64,000 bases of DNA, from NCBI RefSeq assembly GCF_024355225.1, contig NZ_VCNH01000008.1, forward strand, positions 2,728,001 to 2,792,000, in the 5' to 3' direction. Within the stretch, counting starts at the first letter, position 1. Each line of letters opens with the position of its first letter. This DNA comes from Roseovarius sp. M141. GTDB taxonomy: Bacteria > Pseudomonadota > Alphaproteobacteria > Rhodobacterales > Rhodobacteraceae. Of this stretch, positions 38,701 to 45,320 are shown piece by piece. A program made the position numbers and the translations under genes. The notes below the pieces were generated by a model. That model ran no database searches and was not told where the DNA came from. It saw nothing but the letters and a program-made list of their open reading frames with translations.

Positions 38701-40042
38701 CCGAACCTACGGGCTCAAGCCGGAAGGGATCGTGCCGCACATTCGAACTGTCTTCTGCATTCAGCCTCCGGACATTGCGCGCCTCCGAGACAACCGGACC
38801 CTCCACATCTCCTCGGCTCAGCTTGCCGTAGATGGTCTGATCGGCGGTTGCGTCGTCGCTTTCGGCGGTTATGTCGAATGGTGCGCTAGGATCAGACGAG
38901 CCCAGAAAATTCGGCCCGCGCCGCAGCGATAATGTCAGTGAACTGTCTTCATCCAAAGGTGTGACGGGAGGAGCGGCAAGGTACTCGTGCGGACTGTCGC
39001 CGATCACGATACCGATCTCGTCAGGCACGGCGTCGCTGTCCACCAGGGAGTGACGCAACCTTTCATCCACGAGTTTGATGTCGAAATCGCCCTCTAGGAC
39101 CAGAGTGACGTTTTTCCGGACGACCGAGTCGTCATTGTTCATGCCGCTTCTCTCCTGCACGATGGAAAACCGCGGCAGGTGCTCGGGCGGTATCTCGCCC
39201 CCGTTGATATGAGCCGGTCGTTTCGCGCTGAGAATAACGTTGTGCCCTTTTGTTGTCCCCAGTGCCGACAGCACCGGTTTCCCTTCCGGGATCGCAAAAA
39301 ACGTTCGTTTGAGATTGAGCGCGGCAAGCGGGTCCATGAAGAGCGTCAGAGCGACACCCGCGCCGTCTGCGCCATCGACAACGATCTGGCGCTCGTCTTT
39401 CTCGATCAAAAATCCGCTGCCTCCGAATGGGTCATCCGGGTCGAAGAATTTTTTCCCCTTAGTTGCCATCGAAACAACGAACCCGTTGCGGCGCAATTCA
39501 CCGCGTTGCACTTGGAAGTCGCCTTTGAAGCAACCGGCGAGGGTTCCTTCAAGGCAAATACCAAATCCGGTCAGGAGGAAGTTGTCGACTTTCGAAAGGA
39601 GATGAAAGCGACTGGTGTCCAAAGGAGTCAGCGTGAGGACATTGTTTGCCAGAGATATCTTAGAAGCTTTCAACGACAGTTCTAACACCCTCGGAATGTC
39701 TAGGCCCTGGTTCTGGTTTGGCGTGATCTCTTCCTGCTCTGCCGTATCACCTACAGCATGCAAGACTAAGCCGGGATCTTTGATGCCCGGAGTAAGGAAC
39801 TGGAAAAACGCGCGCCTTCCGTCGACCACGCGTTCACGCGTCTCTCCCAAGAGCGTTTCGACGGATTGCGGGTCGACTTGCCCGGTCCAGGCAGCAAAGA
39901 ATCCGGTTTGAGTATCTGCTTCACTCAACTCCAGGGTTGTCGCCCCTGTGTCAACAGCAGGCAGGAACGCAACGCCACCCCCATCAGGGCCTTGGTCGGA
40001 GAGATAGATGTTCAAGTCGTCCGGCTTGTTCATGATCACCAT
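29714..40042 (-). CDS. giant protein of 3442 residues, function unknown
   Basis: One uninterrupted frame of 10.3 kb. GGAGGG lies eight bases before the ATG, which overlaps the stop of the OmpA-domain gene (ATGGTGA), so translation is coupled. There is no signal peptide and no clear membrane helix. Regions visible by composition: an N-terminal mixed part (1-440); an acidic Ala/Asp-rich linker (about 445-550); then a long beta-rich part. Within about 1000-1560 many alternating hydrophobic strands occur, such as GYVDFGIVKAGVFVQLYVEVGL and ELYLEVGVRVRVRVVIGSFKVFG, somewhat reminiscent of DUF6603-type proteins. A further ~1880 residues are soluble and charged, with no motif I know. The open frame over this length shows strong selection. 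Structural, scaffold or lipid-binding roles are all possible; none is shown. Confidence 0.85.
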   Translation of the reverse strand: MVIMNKPDDLNIYLSDQGPDGGGVAFLPAVDTGATTLELSEADTQTGFFAAWTGQVDPQSVETLLGETRERVVDGRRAFFQFLTPGIKDPGLVLHAVGDTAEQEEITPNQNQGLDIPRVLELSLKASKISLANNVLTLTPLDTSRFHLLSKVDNFLLTGFGICLEGTLAGCFKGDFQVQRGELRRNGFVVSMATKGKKFFDPDDPFGGSGFLIEKDERQIVVDGADGAGVALTLFMDPLAALNLKRTFFAIPEGKPVLSALGTTKGHNVILSAKRPAHINGGEIPPEHLPRFSIVQERSGMNNDDSVVRKNVTLVLEGDFDIKLVDERLRHSLVDSDAVPDEIGIVIGDSPHEYLAAPPVTPLDEDSSLTLSLRRGPNFLGSSDPSAPFDITAESDDATADQTIYGKLSRGDVEGPVVSEARNVRRLNAEDSSNVRHDPFRLEPVGSAADTDKGVPPGMVPILPRADADAIKAPVSADGVLDAAEEETRTDADPTEALADALIDGEEAAVSIADMVARERRKLLKLREKTGGFSDGAADSADADIDEDNQPVRQTPLGFEIVQDGDFIKKVILARTPASAPRNGTLEIVPSEGKESIDSRFLNAIVRNQLFVVANRSGSATADFGLRGVLELSGWGFEINLWEGWKEEITGVPPIVPIVIIKGYEGRSISELMETPDQWSARDFLVTQNGGQTAEEYALSVFKESVEKANEKPNGADRPPEAFKKFREIVNDKTWNGVLVINVPIPSQVLPDEIKGLLGGMDMSKFRAHHIGIPVRQITGAKFSKAFAAINYEVGEGEEDTVSYNTELEHGDIPGPRLAHNGSDGGKLENGTFSERFAMRVKLLRVGFDAGKIQNFACKLDLKIGSFFHNKFGNDNDIRYKVIELDGRFRRDGEKVTYDFMAAPDFRIDENDLDVIPLIKSVYIERVSYTTTITKNDDGTETTDSRFDISGDVDFKKLGDIDVFGDGEISFRNLGIDMRFKLPKIGRVSWPSFRFSPGALLFDFHKVKSGGGDWNFWNSLPLKFTGFGWLGDVLTLPKLGFLSLGRTGGDNDSEGAPFFLKFDLDLGSLGSFASRLADFKMELGLVFGLDKKSRPSWDFGFRFAGAGGTGLEIGLQGFLKLACDRYKLVRLEYDDEGETKTYWAFMGLNARLYVFGNRIPPEDKDNPNRAASIYLFVDPEKLEGEKEIGWLLATTEQFDSELLKVPTFALGQRIKPFELPANERIQTRDVLEKFNTLTLGMPNEAKGADPDVVPNFPEDIRYAPDYGWTIGFKGIFYDLVHIGFVSVDPELAGILLDVKLSEGSSDSLFSVDVLYRKLADDLGVYAIEIELPPSLRNWQFGAVGITIPVIGVEIFTDGNWGVDIGYPHDKDFQRSFAVNVFPFVGAGGFFYRRVAGPASRLVPQAAKAIDGTLIRYDPVTEVGMGMRVGLGVTLAQGVLNAGLSVTVYGYLVGAYGKLNNPNNLPTPAKRSYITVWGAVGIMGELYGYVDFGIVKAGVFVQLYVEVGLRFETDRATELYLEVGVRVRVRVVIGSFKVFGKRIEIAITFSFATKVRFSRFIGSNKNQEYYVRTNLAPLDGLDQERPDVVPLRPATTWMNAPAPSDWSEIEGKIPLSVVLQPDLTVAPAAADGTLEVHAVYSMAATINADIDMPIERLVQALTAWAICAGLEIEPEDLKTLAIRPEELNIVAERLATPGRSGPSYDQIVAFLKDHFPGTVEEPAENLEQLGQNAPRAALMPMPEGVVFRRVFKTTDEEGKVVEEARDHRPSDFDFVDNEYRSLLETGISRFMHDQRTRSPSALDSDTKESLARVLTEEWVEMIMRAGTAELVDRLTDGLEDADDEDQSNEVSDVYMGAADLIGTLLSPSRWADDAEGDAASSAAEEIAVTAGRFFAYGQRLPEPTDPADLPEGQEKTPDGRDGSSVPEDRFFHAIHRLGGMQFALGDAIRLEIPEGTYDSWLDVPAGIDTGSENDISSADVQAFANAARGWTEGSKPGLAVGEFFDSKPHRISLGIMRMASNLDQAVYDGDDPEQISHFDPKKKIWLLNNDARKALIEQDGAPDIRIASPRNGAARTFDKVATGLHPTIVLDVAIRRPNAKRFDGAGLETDPASTQNAFEIAALPEPERRLLDVFAPAAHQENATEPPNIAGIRIYVPTKEGYRALNDGGKGEALTIVQSNLSTEIAPSGGILDTDEAPKRIAPVADRKADAVGFLQLLRQATLVNTGGYTLSYPNAEADLAELVDAAGQGDPVNAAARIRIVVALKDARDGLRYSNALLSDDKLGQDISVAPTAVVGLSAGQTRAPLHDPGVIPIRVTRAAPEDDEVHAVAIQVQERFTNLALEASVLKKNEDGDWEEIGKRQFSDQSIATGPDFVDPVDATEQAPEETEDGDKDKKSKPRIYRVAIPAAGIAFGPKAADRAYELVGCKVAVDGVWRDIYGNSFPAARNPIEIDVHYSDRLTGLGGLPHQRLSYWPMPDRRIRVGMESRFDALTELDLPEDMGGEGDPIPQTWLRQKVRDLERDMALIKRARLQLLDKGVTVALTCPLGTVELSKSRLADHILEVLDQLNQVSDVFKGGLPEGGDKRGAIRGKLYDFVRPPKDDERKPPQLWLFWDETAAFTETPVGNFTEFDVTLRVYRPDPLEAPDLYDDGVLLPVNEDGQRLPDPDLSEIWTHEQILSSNVIGDANNVQPEDIEGFGGTTEGLLQALAKCATEHRIATGYSEKEVSTERAIWLIRNSYIDMVSSAQINLQKPLAYAFPPLRNAPLSYEFKLVRRGVPEVEKRGIIDADADAYGRVALERLEHLLSPALTVPLLNANGGDAAKRQALTAAIGDLMNAKDALAGELSRRLSLVFKDDTMPADSTRTGRLLNHAKDRLRRDLRNHYRTTAFLGYFAENSEGVPGEIPVAHGKLLSQGVEESKIIRMTPFNLPLAPDDTRISNDLFVSCEIPPYKNDHSYPTPTHLELTHVQRKERPDVGAGGASYREAAWLQLYAPDTDRWTKIDLPVSEDSFVPNILRGLPRTPRIEEEWFEPSVGTLDKNEISVSIRRARQWQSYREIQWETDATDLLEVKVEYRTAPARVEGDSDGDPTLMLMTFVLETDPEMTAIVERLDADAFIWVAGRFKAYQRGGGLPIDAIDAESPIGDSAVFQEKGDTEEPAEFRADWVELASPPLLVDHKEKEGVFPDLEGRSMSYGIRKRSNQTGKEDRTNKFVITGSFEEEKFEEVPGATAKEGLDKRVVGTHGLDILTHLEAKTMLLHTRNRLIRKREPQDVFVYNLPAVVSGEPVRPVIDRSEIVDGGTIYFRDWAVVQEPLDGAEESSLQRVLLDFVNALMGDVSAQQVGTTRADIVFEYESGLYTAEDGGAIIHLEVSYERPVKPTEADFDDMAAKVGNWLNNQPSYTADRVPRGALVADARVYLVDDEDRMALRLRRVRFGFIDVS

Positions 40043-42504
40043 CTGATGTTCCCTCCTTCAATAATAGGTAGTGCAAGAAGCCGGCAATCGTCAGCATCGA
40101 CCAGATCCGGTCGTCCGAAACGGTCGCCAAGGTCGCGGATGGACAGGTCCCAGTCCGGTTGGGCATTGGACGGAAACTCCGAGAAACCTTTCTCACCCAT
40201 TGCGACCCCGGTGTGCTCGAAGCAAGGCGCGAGTTCGTCGGAGCCCAGCATGGCGCCGAGGCGCGTGCCCAGCGGCAGCCGAAGTTCTGTCAAGCGCAAA
40301 TTGACGTCCAGCAAGAGCGACATCAGCACGTTGTGGCGGAAGTACCCGCAGCGCGTGCCTTCCTTACCAAGCTCCCGCAGCTTTTCGGCATCCGCCTTGC
40401 TCAGCGGCCTGTCTCCCAGCACAGAACCGATTGTCACCTCGTCCGGCACCATAAGCGCACGACATAGCACTTCTAAGTTCTCTTTGTCGGCGAGCCGGAT
40501 CGAACCGGCTGGATTATCAAGTTCGTAGAACGCAGCAAAAGTTTCCAATGAACGCAGCGTTGGTGCCCCCACCAGAATTGTGTCTCTCAAGTCATCTGGT
40601 GCACCAAAATTGATGTCCGTATTAATCCTCAGTAGCCTGTCCTTGAGAGCGCTAAGCGCAGTTTCACCCCGGGTCGGCCCGGGTTGAAAAACCCTCACCA
40701 CACGCCCGCGCAGAAACCGTTCCAACTCACGAGGATCGTCAAGGTTATAGGCAATTTTTGGATCACCTAGCGAATGCAGGTCATCGATATCCGTTGCCGT
40801 GCCAATGCCCTGCCAGGTGGAGGCAAGCGCTGGATCAAGTGACACGGAGAGGTTTCCTGATGAACCGGGTTGAACCGCTAAGTCCTCTGAATCCAATTTC
40901 GACGAAAAAACCCCCACTGGCGAAGCATAGAGCAAAAGGTCCTGTTGCACGCCAAAGAGTGCTGGGTTTGAGAAAGAGCTTCCACTGCCCGTAGCCAAAC
41001 CATACCCACCCGCCATCACCCGCAAGTGATGCCCGGGGAACAGGCCGAACATCCGCGTGCGCGGGTCATGGTCATGCGCCTCGCCCCATATGCCATCGAA
41101 ATCGAGCGGCATGGAGTCCCGGACTTCGCGAGCGATCCAGTCCGCCAGTTGGCCGTCCGGGGGCGAAGCGTTCGAGGCTCCTGGCGGATACCAGCAGTCG
41201 CTCACGGCCGCCTTCAGTAGACTTGCCCCGGACGTCCCAAAGAAGGCCTCGATATCCTCGCGTAGACGCAAGCGCGTCCTCCAGTACTCCGGCACGCCAA
41301 GCCCGAGTTCCATCCGGGGATACGGATCGTCGCTGCCATCCTCGTCGATAAGCGCCGCGGAATCTCCCGGCGGCGCGACCTGATCGACCAAACCGGTCGC
41401 CAGCAAAACCTCCAGCTTGAAAAACTGGGGACGAACGGAGGACACGGTCACAACTGGCGTGATCCGCATCCGGTAGTACAGATTTCTTTCTTGAAACTTC
41501 CCGACGGCTACTGTCGTCGGCACCAGCCGCCAGTTCATGGCAGGTAGATTGATTGCTTCGCATTGTTCGACCGTACGCCGCCTCAAGCGTTGCCCGACCT
41601 CGACTACAACCGGTGCCAGCGGTGCCGTCTCGACAGGATAAAGGCGCATGCGCTGGACGAAATAGCCGCGTCCGCCCTTCGCACCGGTCACTACTTCCCG
41701 CAATAGCGGGCCGCCGCCCTCGGATGAGACCAGCTTTGTCAACGGCTCCAGCTTGGGTCCCGCGATACTGCTTCCCGCAACCCGAATTTCAACGCGGCGA
41801 TCGGGTGGCACGCGCTCCACAGGTGAAGAAAGGCCCTCACCCGCGGAAAGTTCGGCGTCGGTGATCTTGCAAGCCGCAATCTGTGCGGCGTCCGGAACAC
41901 CACTTTGGTCACTTGTCCCCACGCCGCAGAACCAGGGTTCGGAAAATCCCCGGCCCTCGGCACGAACGCGTCCCGAATAGCGGCGTAACAGCTCGGCCAC
42001 CGCATTGGCCCGCTCAAATGACAACCGGTAGTTTCTTTCAGCCGAACCCGACGCGTCGGTGTGCCCGATTACCACAAGGCCCGCTTGCGCGGCGCCGCTG
42101 CCTTGGGACTCGCGCATCGCGGAGCGGAACAACCTCCCAAGCGTATCCAGACAGGCCTGACCTTTCGAGCTGAGGCTGTTGGAGCCAAGCGGATACACCA
42201 GTCTAGGAACGCCATCGAGATGGCCGTTCAACTCGGCAAGCGCGACATAGAACCGGTCGATCGGACCCAATCTGGCAGCCTGCGGTGCCTCGGCATTCGG
42301 AGGAACCTGTATCGTCGCCGGAAGCGACCGCATCTGTTCCGAAAGGGGGCAAAGACTTAGCGCGCCCGCGGGACTCGACTGAAACCCGATAAAGGCCAGG
42401 GCAAGAAAGAAAAAGTGAGCTTGTGGAAGAAGGGATGATCCGAGTCTTGAAACCGTTTGGCTATTACAAACGCAACAAGAAAAACTGTTCAGAATCCCAC
42501 GCAA
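40036..42504 (-). CDS. exported protein with an OmpA-like peptidoglycan-binding domain
   Basis: About 822 residues. A hydrophobic export signal (FFFLALAFIGFQSSPAGALS) lies some 30-50 residues from the start. An OmpA C-terminal-type domain follows (about 120-245) with LVVIGHTDASGSAERNYRLSFERANAVAELL and ending VPPDRRVEIRVAG. The rest, about 570 residues, matches nothing I know and contains several Trp, Cys and acidic stretches. No ATG is available near the signal; TTG at 42504 with GGGGGG six bases upstream is the best start, with TTG at 42603 also in frame. The OmpA domain suggests binding to the cell wall in the periplasm. Its TGA is inside the start of the giant gene. Confidence 0.75.
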   Translation of the reverse strand: MRGILNSFSCCVCNSQTVSRLGSSLLPQAHFFFLALAFIGFQSSPAGALSLCPLSEQMRSLPATIQVPPNAEAPQAARLGPIDRFYVALAELNGHLDGVPRLVYPLGSNSLSSKGQACLDTLGRLFRSAMRESQGSGAAQAGLVVIGHTDASGSAERNYRLSFERANAVAELLRRYSGRVRAEGRGFSEPWFCGVGTSDQSGVPDAAQIAACKITDAELSAGEGLSSPVERVPPDRRVEIRVAGSSIAGPKLEPLTKLVSSEGGGPLLREVVTGAKGGRGYFVQRMRLYPVETAPLAPVVVEVGQRLRRRTVEQCEAINLPAMNWRLVPTTVAVGKFQERNLYYRMRITPVVTVSSVRPQFFKLEVLLATGLVDQVAPPGDSAALIDEDGSDDPYPRMELGLGVPEYWRTRLRLREDIEAFFGTSGASLLKAAVSDCWYPPGASNASPPDGQLADWIAREVRDSMPLDFDGIWGEAHDHDPRTRMFGLFPGHHLRVMAGGYGLATGSGSSFSNPALFGVQQDLLLYASPVGVFSSKLDSEDLAVQPGSSGNLSVSLDPALASTWQGIGTATDIDDLHSLGDPKIAYNLDDPRELERFLRGRVVRVFQPGPTRGETALSALKDRLLRINTDINFGAPDDLRDTILVGAPTLRSLETFAAFYELDNPAGSIRLADKENLEVLCRALMVPDEVTIGSVLGDRPLSKADAEKLRELGKEGTRCGYFRHNVLMSLLLDVNLRLTELRLPLGTRLGAMLGSDELAPCFEHTGVAMGEKGFSEFPSNAQPDWDLSIRDLGDRFGRPDLVDADDCRLLALPIIEGGNIRW

Positions 42505-42650
42505 TTCATTCCCCCCAGAGAATCGGCTTCTGTAATTCAAACGAAAAATATTCCGGCGCGACGAAACAGTCAGACGCCATTGACCTACATTTTTCTTCGT
42601 CAATCGTATTGGAAAATTTCAAAAAACACAACTATTTAGTGTGCGCAATG

Positions 42651-42944
42651 TCTTTGTTGCACGACTGCCTTGTAGGATTCACCTCAGGAATTCAGCGTGA
42701 TAGCTGGAGAGAATGAGGGGCTGGATACCGACGACTTACAAGACCAAAAATTGGTCAGGCTATATTCTAGCGCCAAAGCAGCGCGGTTCACTATCGATCT
42801 GGTTTAATGATGAGATGGGGAGGGAGGCGCAACCTTGTGGCAAGAGGGGACGTCAGCAGGATTACAGCGATGCTGCGATGCACGCTTGCCTGACCATCAA
42901 AGTTCTTTTCGGATTGCCTTTGAGGCAGACGACCTGGTTCATGG
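42651..42944 (+). mobile_element. truncated IS5-type element (left end and transposase N-terminus)
   Basis: It starts with CTTTGTTGCACGACTG, close to the terminal repeat of the complete IS5-type element at 44275. The ORF from 42713 reads PTTYKTKNWSGY..., GSLSIWF, GKRGRQQDYSDAAMHACLTIKVLFGLPLRQTTW, homologous but clearly not identical to the transposase at 44336, so this is a different IS species. It is cut at about 42944 where IS110 sequence begins. Confidence 0.75.
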
Positions 42945-42947
42945 ATA

Positions 42948-43272
42948 CGAACCGCATCGTCGGGCGCAGTGCGGCCTCACAGATCGCCTCGGCATTGGCC
43001 GCGTCGTTTTTCTGACGCTTCACGAAGGGCTTCACGTAGGCTGGCGGGATCAGCCGCACGTCATGGCCCAACTTGCCGATCTCGCGACCCCAGAAATACG
43101 CGCCGCCACAGGCTTCCATCGCAACGACGCAGGACGGCAGCCATCCGAAAAACTCAAGGACCTGATCCCGTTTCAGCTTCTTACGCAGCACCGCCCGGGC
43201 CGACGCATTGGCCGCATACGCCTTGAACACATTCTTCGCAAGGTCGAGCCCGACCACGATAATCTCCGACAT
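42948..43272 (-). pseudogene. truncated IS110-family transposase (N-terminal DEDD domain)
   Basis: The frame from ATG at 43272 reads MSEIIVVGLDLAKNVFKAYA, then CVVAMEACGGAYFWGREIGKLGHDVRLIPPAYVKPFVKRQKNDAANAEAICEAALRPTMRFV. These carry the Asp, Glu and Asp positions of the IS110 catalytic domain. The C-terminal transposase domain is absent; after about residue 105 the frame runs into IS5-type sequence on the other strand. Confidence 0.85.
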
Positions 43273-43362
43273 AACCGTACTCCTTTGTGGATCGTTGCAG
43301 ACCCACCTTGGCACATTCATGCCGTCGGGGGGCGGTCACATCATCAAAGCCCTTGGGCCCCA

Positions 43363-43519
43363 TTAACAGGCTGCTTAAAAAGTCCGAGGCTGCCCTTGAT
43401 GACGCCGATCGGGGCCGATTTTCGCATCCTCTCATCGAGCTGACAAAAATGGATCGTGACGGGCATCAAGCAGCTCGACGAAAACAACGCTTCGAAATCC
43501 TTTTTCAGCAGCCTGTTAA
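43363..43519. repeat. 157-bp MITE-like element with 20-bp terminal inverted repeats
   Basis: TTAACAGGCTGCTTAAAAAG at 43363-43382 is the reverse complement of 43500-43519 apart from one base. The ends resemble those of large IS families that begin CAGGCTGCTGAAAAAG. The 117-base interior has no transposase. The terminal TTAA could be part of the repeat or of a target site. Confidence 0.65.
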
Positions 43520-43865
43520 AAATGGGGGGATTACCATCCCAGTGGCCCGCCTCCAAACAACCGGCCCGAACATTTTTCGCCACACGGCCGAATAGGCATA
43601 CTGATGGGTTTAGCAGCAGATTACCGAAAATCTGCCGCCTGAAGGTCACCAACGCAATCTGTCGATGCGTCCCAGCGGCTGATGTTTGGCGGGTATTGCT
43701 GCGTCTGTGCCGCTCCAAAAGATCGTAGCGAAGTCGGGTTCGAGGTTCTAATTTGATTCTTGCTGCGCTCTCGCTAAGGTAGGTGCATACAGAATTTCTA
43801 TTACTTGAGGAAGAAACCTTTATTCGCGCATTCGAACTGTATTGAATTTGATTTTGGAGAAAAAC
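43520..43865. other. intergenic stretch with no recognisable gene
   Basis: About 345 bases. Open frames on both strands (for example minus 43344-43718) have no protein-family resemblance. It may contain the promoter of the truncated peptidase that follows, but no clear -35/-10 pair stands out. Confidence 0.4.
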
Positions 43866-44274
43866 ATGGCACGCAAAACACTCAAGCGGTCGCTAAACGA
43901 ACCAAAAGCGAAAGCAAGCGACCGGCGTGGGACCTTGGCCGCCCCCTTCTTAGCCGGCACGAACAAAGCAGTAAAAACCGTAATGGCCGCGACTGAGACG
44001 TTGCCGGATTTTCGGCAATCACCAAGCGAACTGGAAACAGAGGAGAAGCTTCAACTTGTGCGTCAGGGCATAGTCCTGATGCGGGACAATTATGTGCACC
44101 TGCCTCTGAAGGAAAGCATGCATGCTGTTCGCCCGATCCAAGCGCTCAATCTGTTGCTACAAAAACTGGAGTCCTCCGAGGAGTCTATGTCTGATCTCGA
44201 ATTTCATGCCGAGATGCTGCGAACTTTTACCTCCGTGCGCGACCTTCACACTAACTACTTCCTACCGGCACCGG
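43866..44274 (+). pseudogene. truncated S41-peptidase-like gene
   Basis: From ATG at 43866 (GGAG eight bases upstream) about 136 residues are native, ending in RTFTSVRDLHTNYFLPAPA. This segment, preceded by YVHLPLKESMHAVRPIQALNLLLQKLE, is like the N-terminal domain of S41-family (C-terminal processing-like) peptidases. At 44275 the gene enters an IS5-type element, which supplies a stop at 44312. The catalytic domain is not present on the other side of the IS, so it has been deleted. Confidence 0.65.
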
Positions 44275-45320
44275 CTCTGTTGCACAAATCGCGTGAGGGA
44301 TTCATCTCGTGAATCCAGCGTGGTAACTGGGATGCATGAGCAGACACATACCCCCGACTTACAAGACCACGAACTGGTCGGCCTATAACGAAGCGCTCAA
44401 GCGCCGTGGGTCGCTGACGATCTGGTTTGACCCCGAGATGATCTGGGATGCTACACCGAGTGGCAAACGTGGCCGACAGCGATCCTACAGCGATACTGCC
44501 ATTCAGACTTGCCTGACAATGAAGGTGCTGTTCGGTATGGCACTCAGGCAGACGACCGGGTTCGTCGAGAGCCTGTTGCGTCTCATCGGTTTGAATTGGG
44601 TGGTGCCGGACTTCAGCACGCTATCGCGCCGCCAGAAGACGCTGGCCGTGAACATCCCATATCGTGGCTCCAACGGCCCACTGCACCTGCTGATCGATAG
44701 CACCGGCATCAAGGTCGAGGGTGAAGGCGAGTGGAACGCACGCAAGCATGGTGGGCCCAAGCGGCGGGTCTGGCGCAAGATACATCTTGGGATCGATGAG
44801 CAAACACTGGAGATTCGGGCCGTCGAGATCACCGGGAGCCACATCGGTGATGCGCCGGTGCTGCCCGATCTGCTCAGCCAGATCCCAGCAAGCGAAGAGA
44901 TCGGCAGCGTTACCGCTGATGGTGCCTATGATACCCGCAAGTGCCATGATGCGATCGCTAACCGCGGCGCCCATGCCGTCATCCCGCCCCGCAAGAACGC
45001 GAAGCCTTGGAGGACCGTCACTGCTGGTGCCGTAGCCAGAAATGAGGCCCTGCGAGCTTCGAAATACCTCGGCCGCGCGATCTGGCGAAACTGGAGCGGA
45101 TACCACCGCCGAAGCCGCGTCGAGACCAAGATGCACTGCATTAAACTGCTGGGGCAGCGCCTCGTGGCGCGGGACTTCGACCGACAGGTCGCAGAAGTCC
45201 AGGTCCGCATCGCCGTCATGAACGGCTACACTGCGCTCGGCATACCCATTACCGAGGCTGTGGGATAAGTCCGTCCGGGGAAAGGGGGACTCTGACCATC
45301 AGCCGATTTGTGCAACAGAG
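44275..45320. mobile_element. IS5-family insertion sequence, complete
   Basis: 1046 bp bounded by perfect 16-bp inverted repeats CTCTGTTGCACAAATC (44275-44290) and its complement (45305-45320). It contains one intact transposase gene. The left side truncates an S41-type peptidase gene and the right side replaces the 3' end of a minus-strand ATPase gene. An obvious target duplication is not seen, which suggests IS-mediated deletion. Confidence 0.88.
44336..45268 (+). CDS. IS5-family transposase
   Basis: A 310-residue DDE transposase. Visible motifs: PPTYKTTNWSAYNEALKRRGSLTIWFD at the start, LLIDSTGIKVEGEGEW (first Asp), TADGAYDTRKCHDAI (second Asp) and RRSRVETKMHCIKLLG (Glu). The frame is intact and the length normal. 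It lies inside a complete element with perfect ends, so it may be mobile. Confidence 0.92.
   Translation: MSRHIPPTYKTTNWSAYNEALKRRGSLTIWFDPEMIWDATPSGKRGRQRSYSDTAIQTCLTMKVLFGMALRQTTGFVESLLRLIGLNWVVPDFSTLSRRQKTLAVNIPYRGSNGPLHLLIDSTGIKVEGEGEWNARKHGGPKRRVWRKIHLGIDEQTLEIRAVEITGSHIGDAPVLPDLLSQIPASEEIGSVTADGAYDTRKCHDAIANRGAHAVIPPRKNAKPWRTVTAGAVARNEALRASKYLGRAIWRNWSGYHRRSRVETKMHCIKLLGQRLVARDFDRQVAEVQVRIAVMNGYTALGIPITEAVG

Noticed and set aside
38400..42420. Several plus-strand frames over the giant and OmpA genes
   Set aside because: All are antisense to a single long frame with recognisable protein features; none has a motif.
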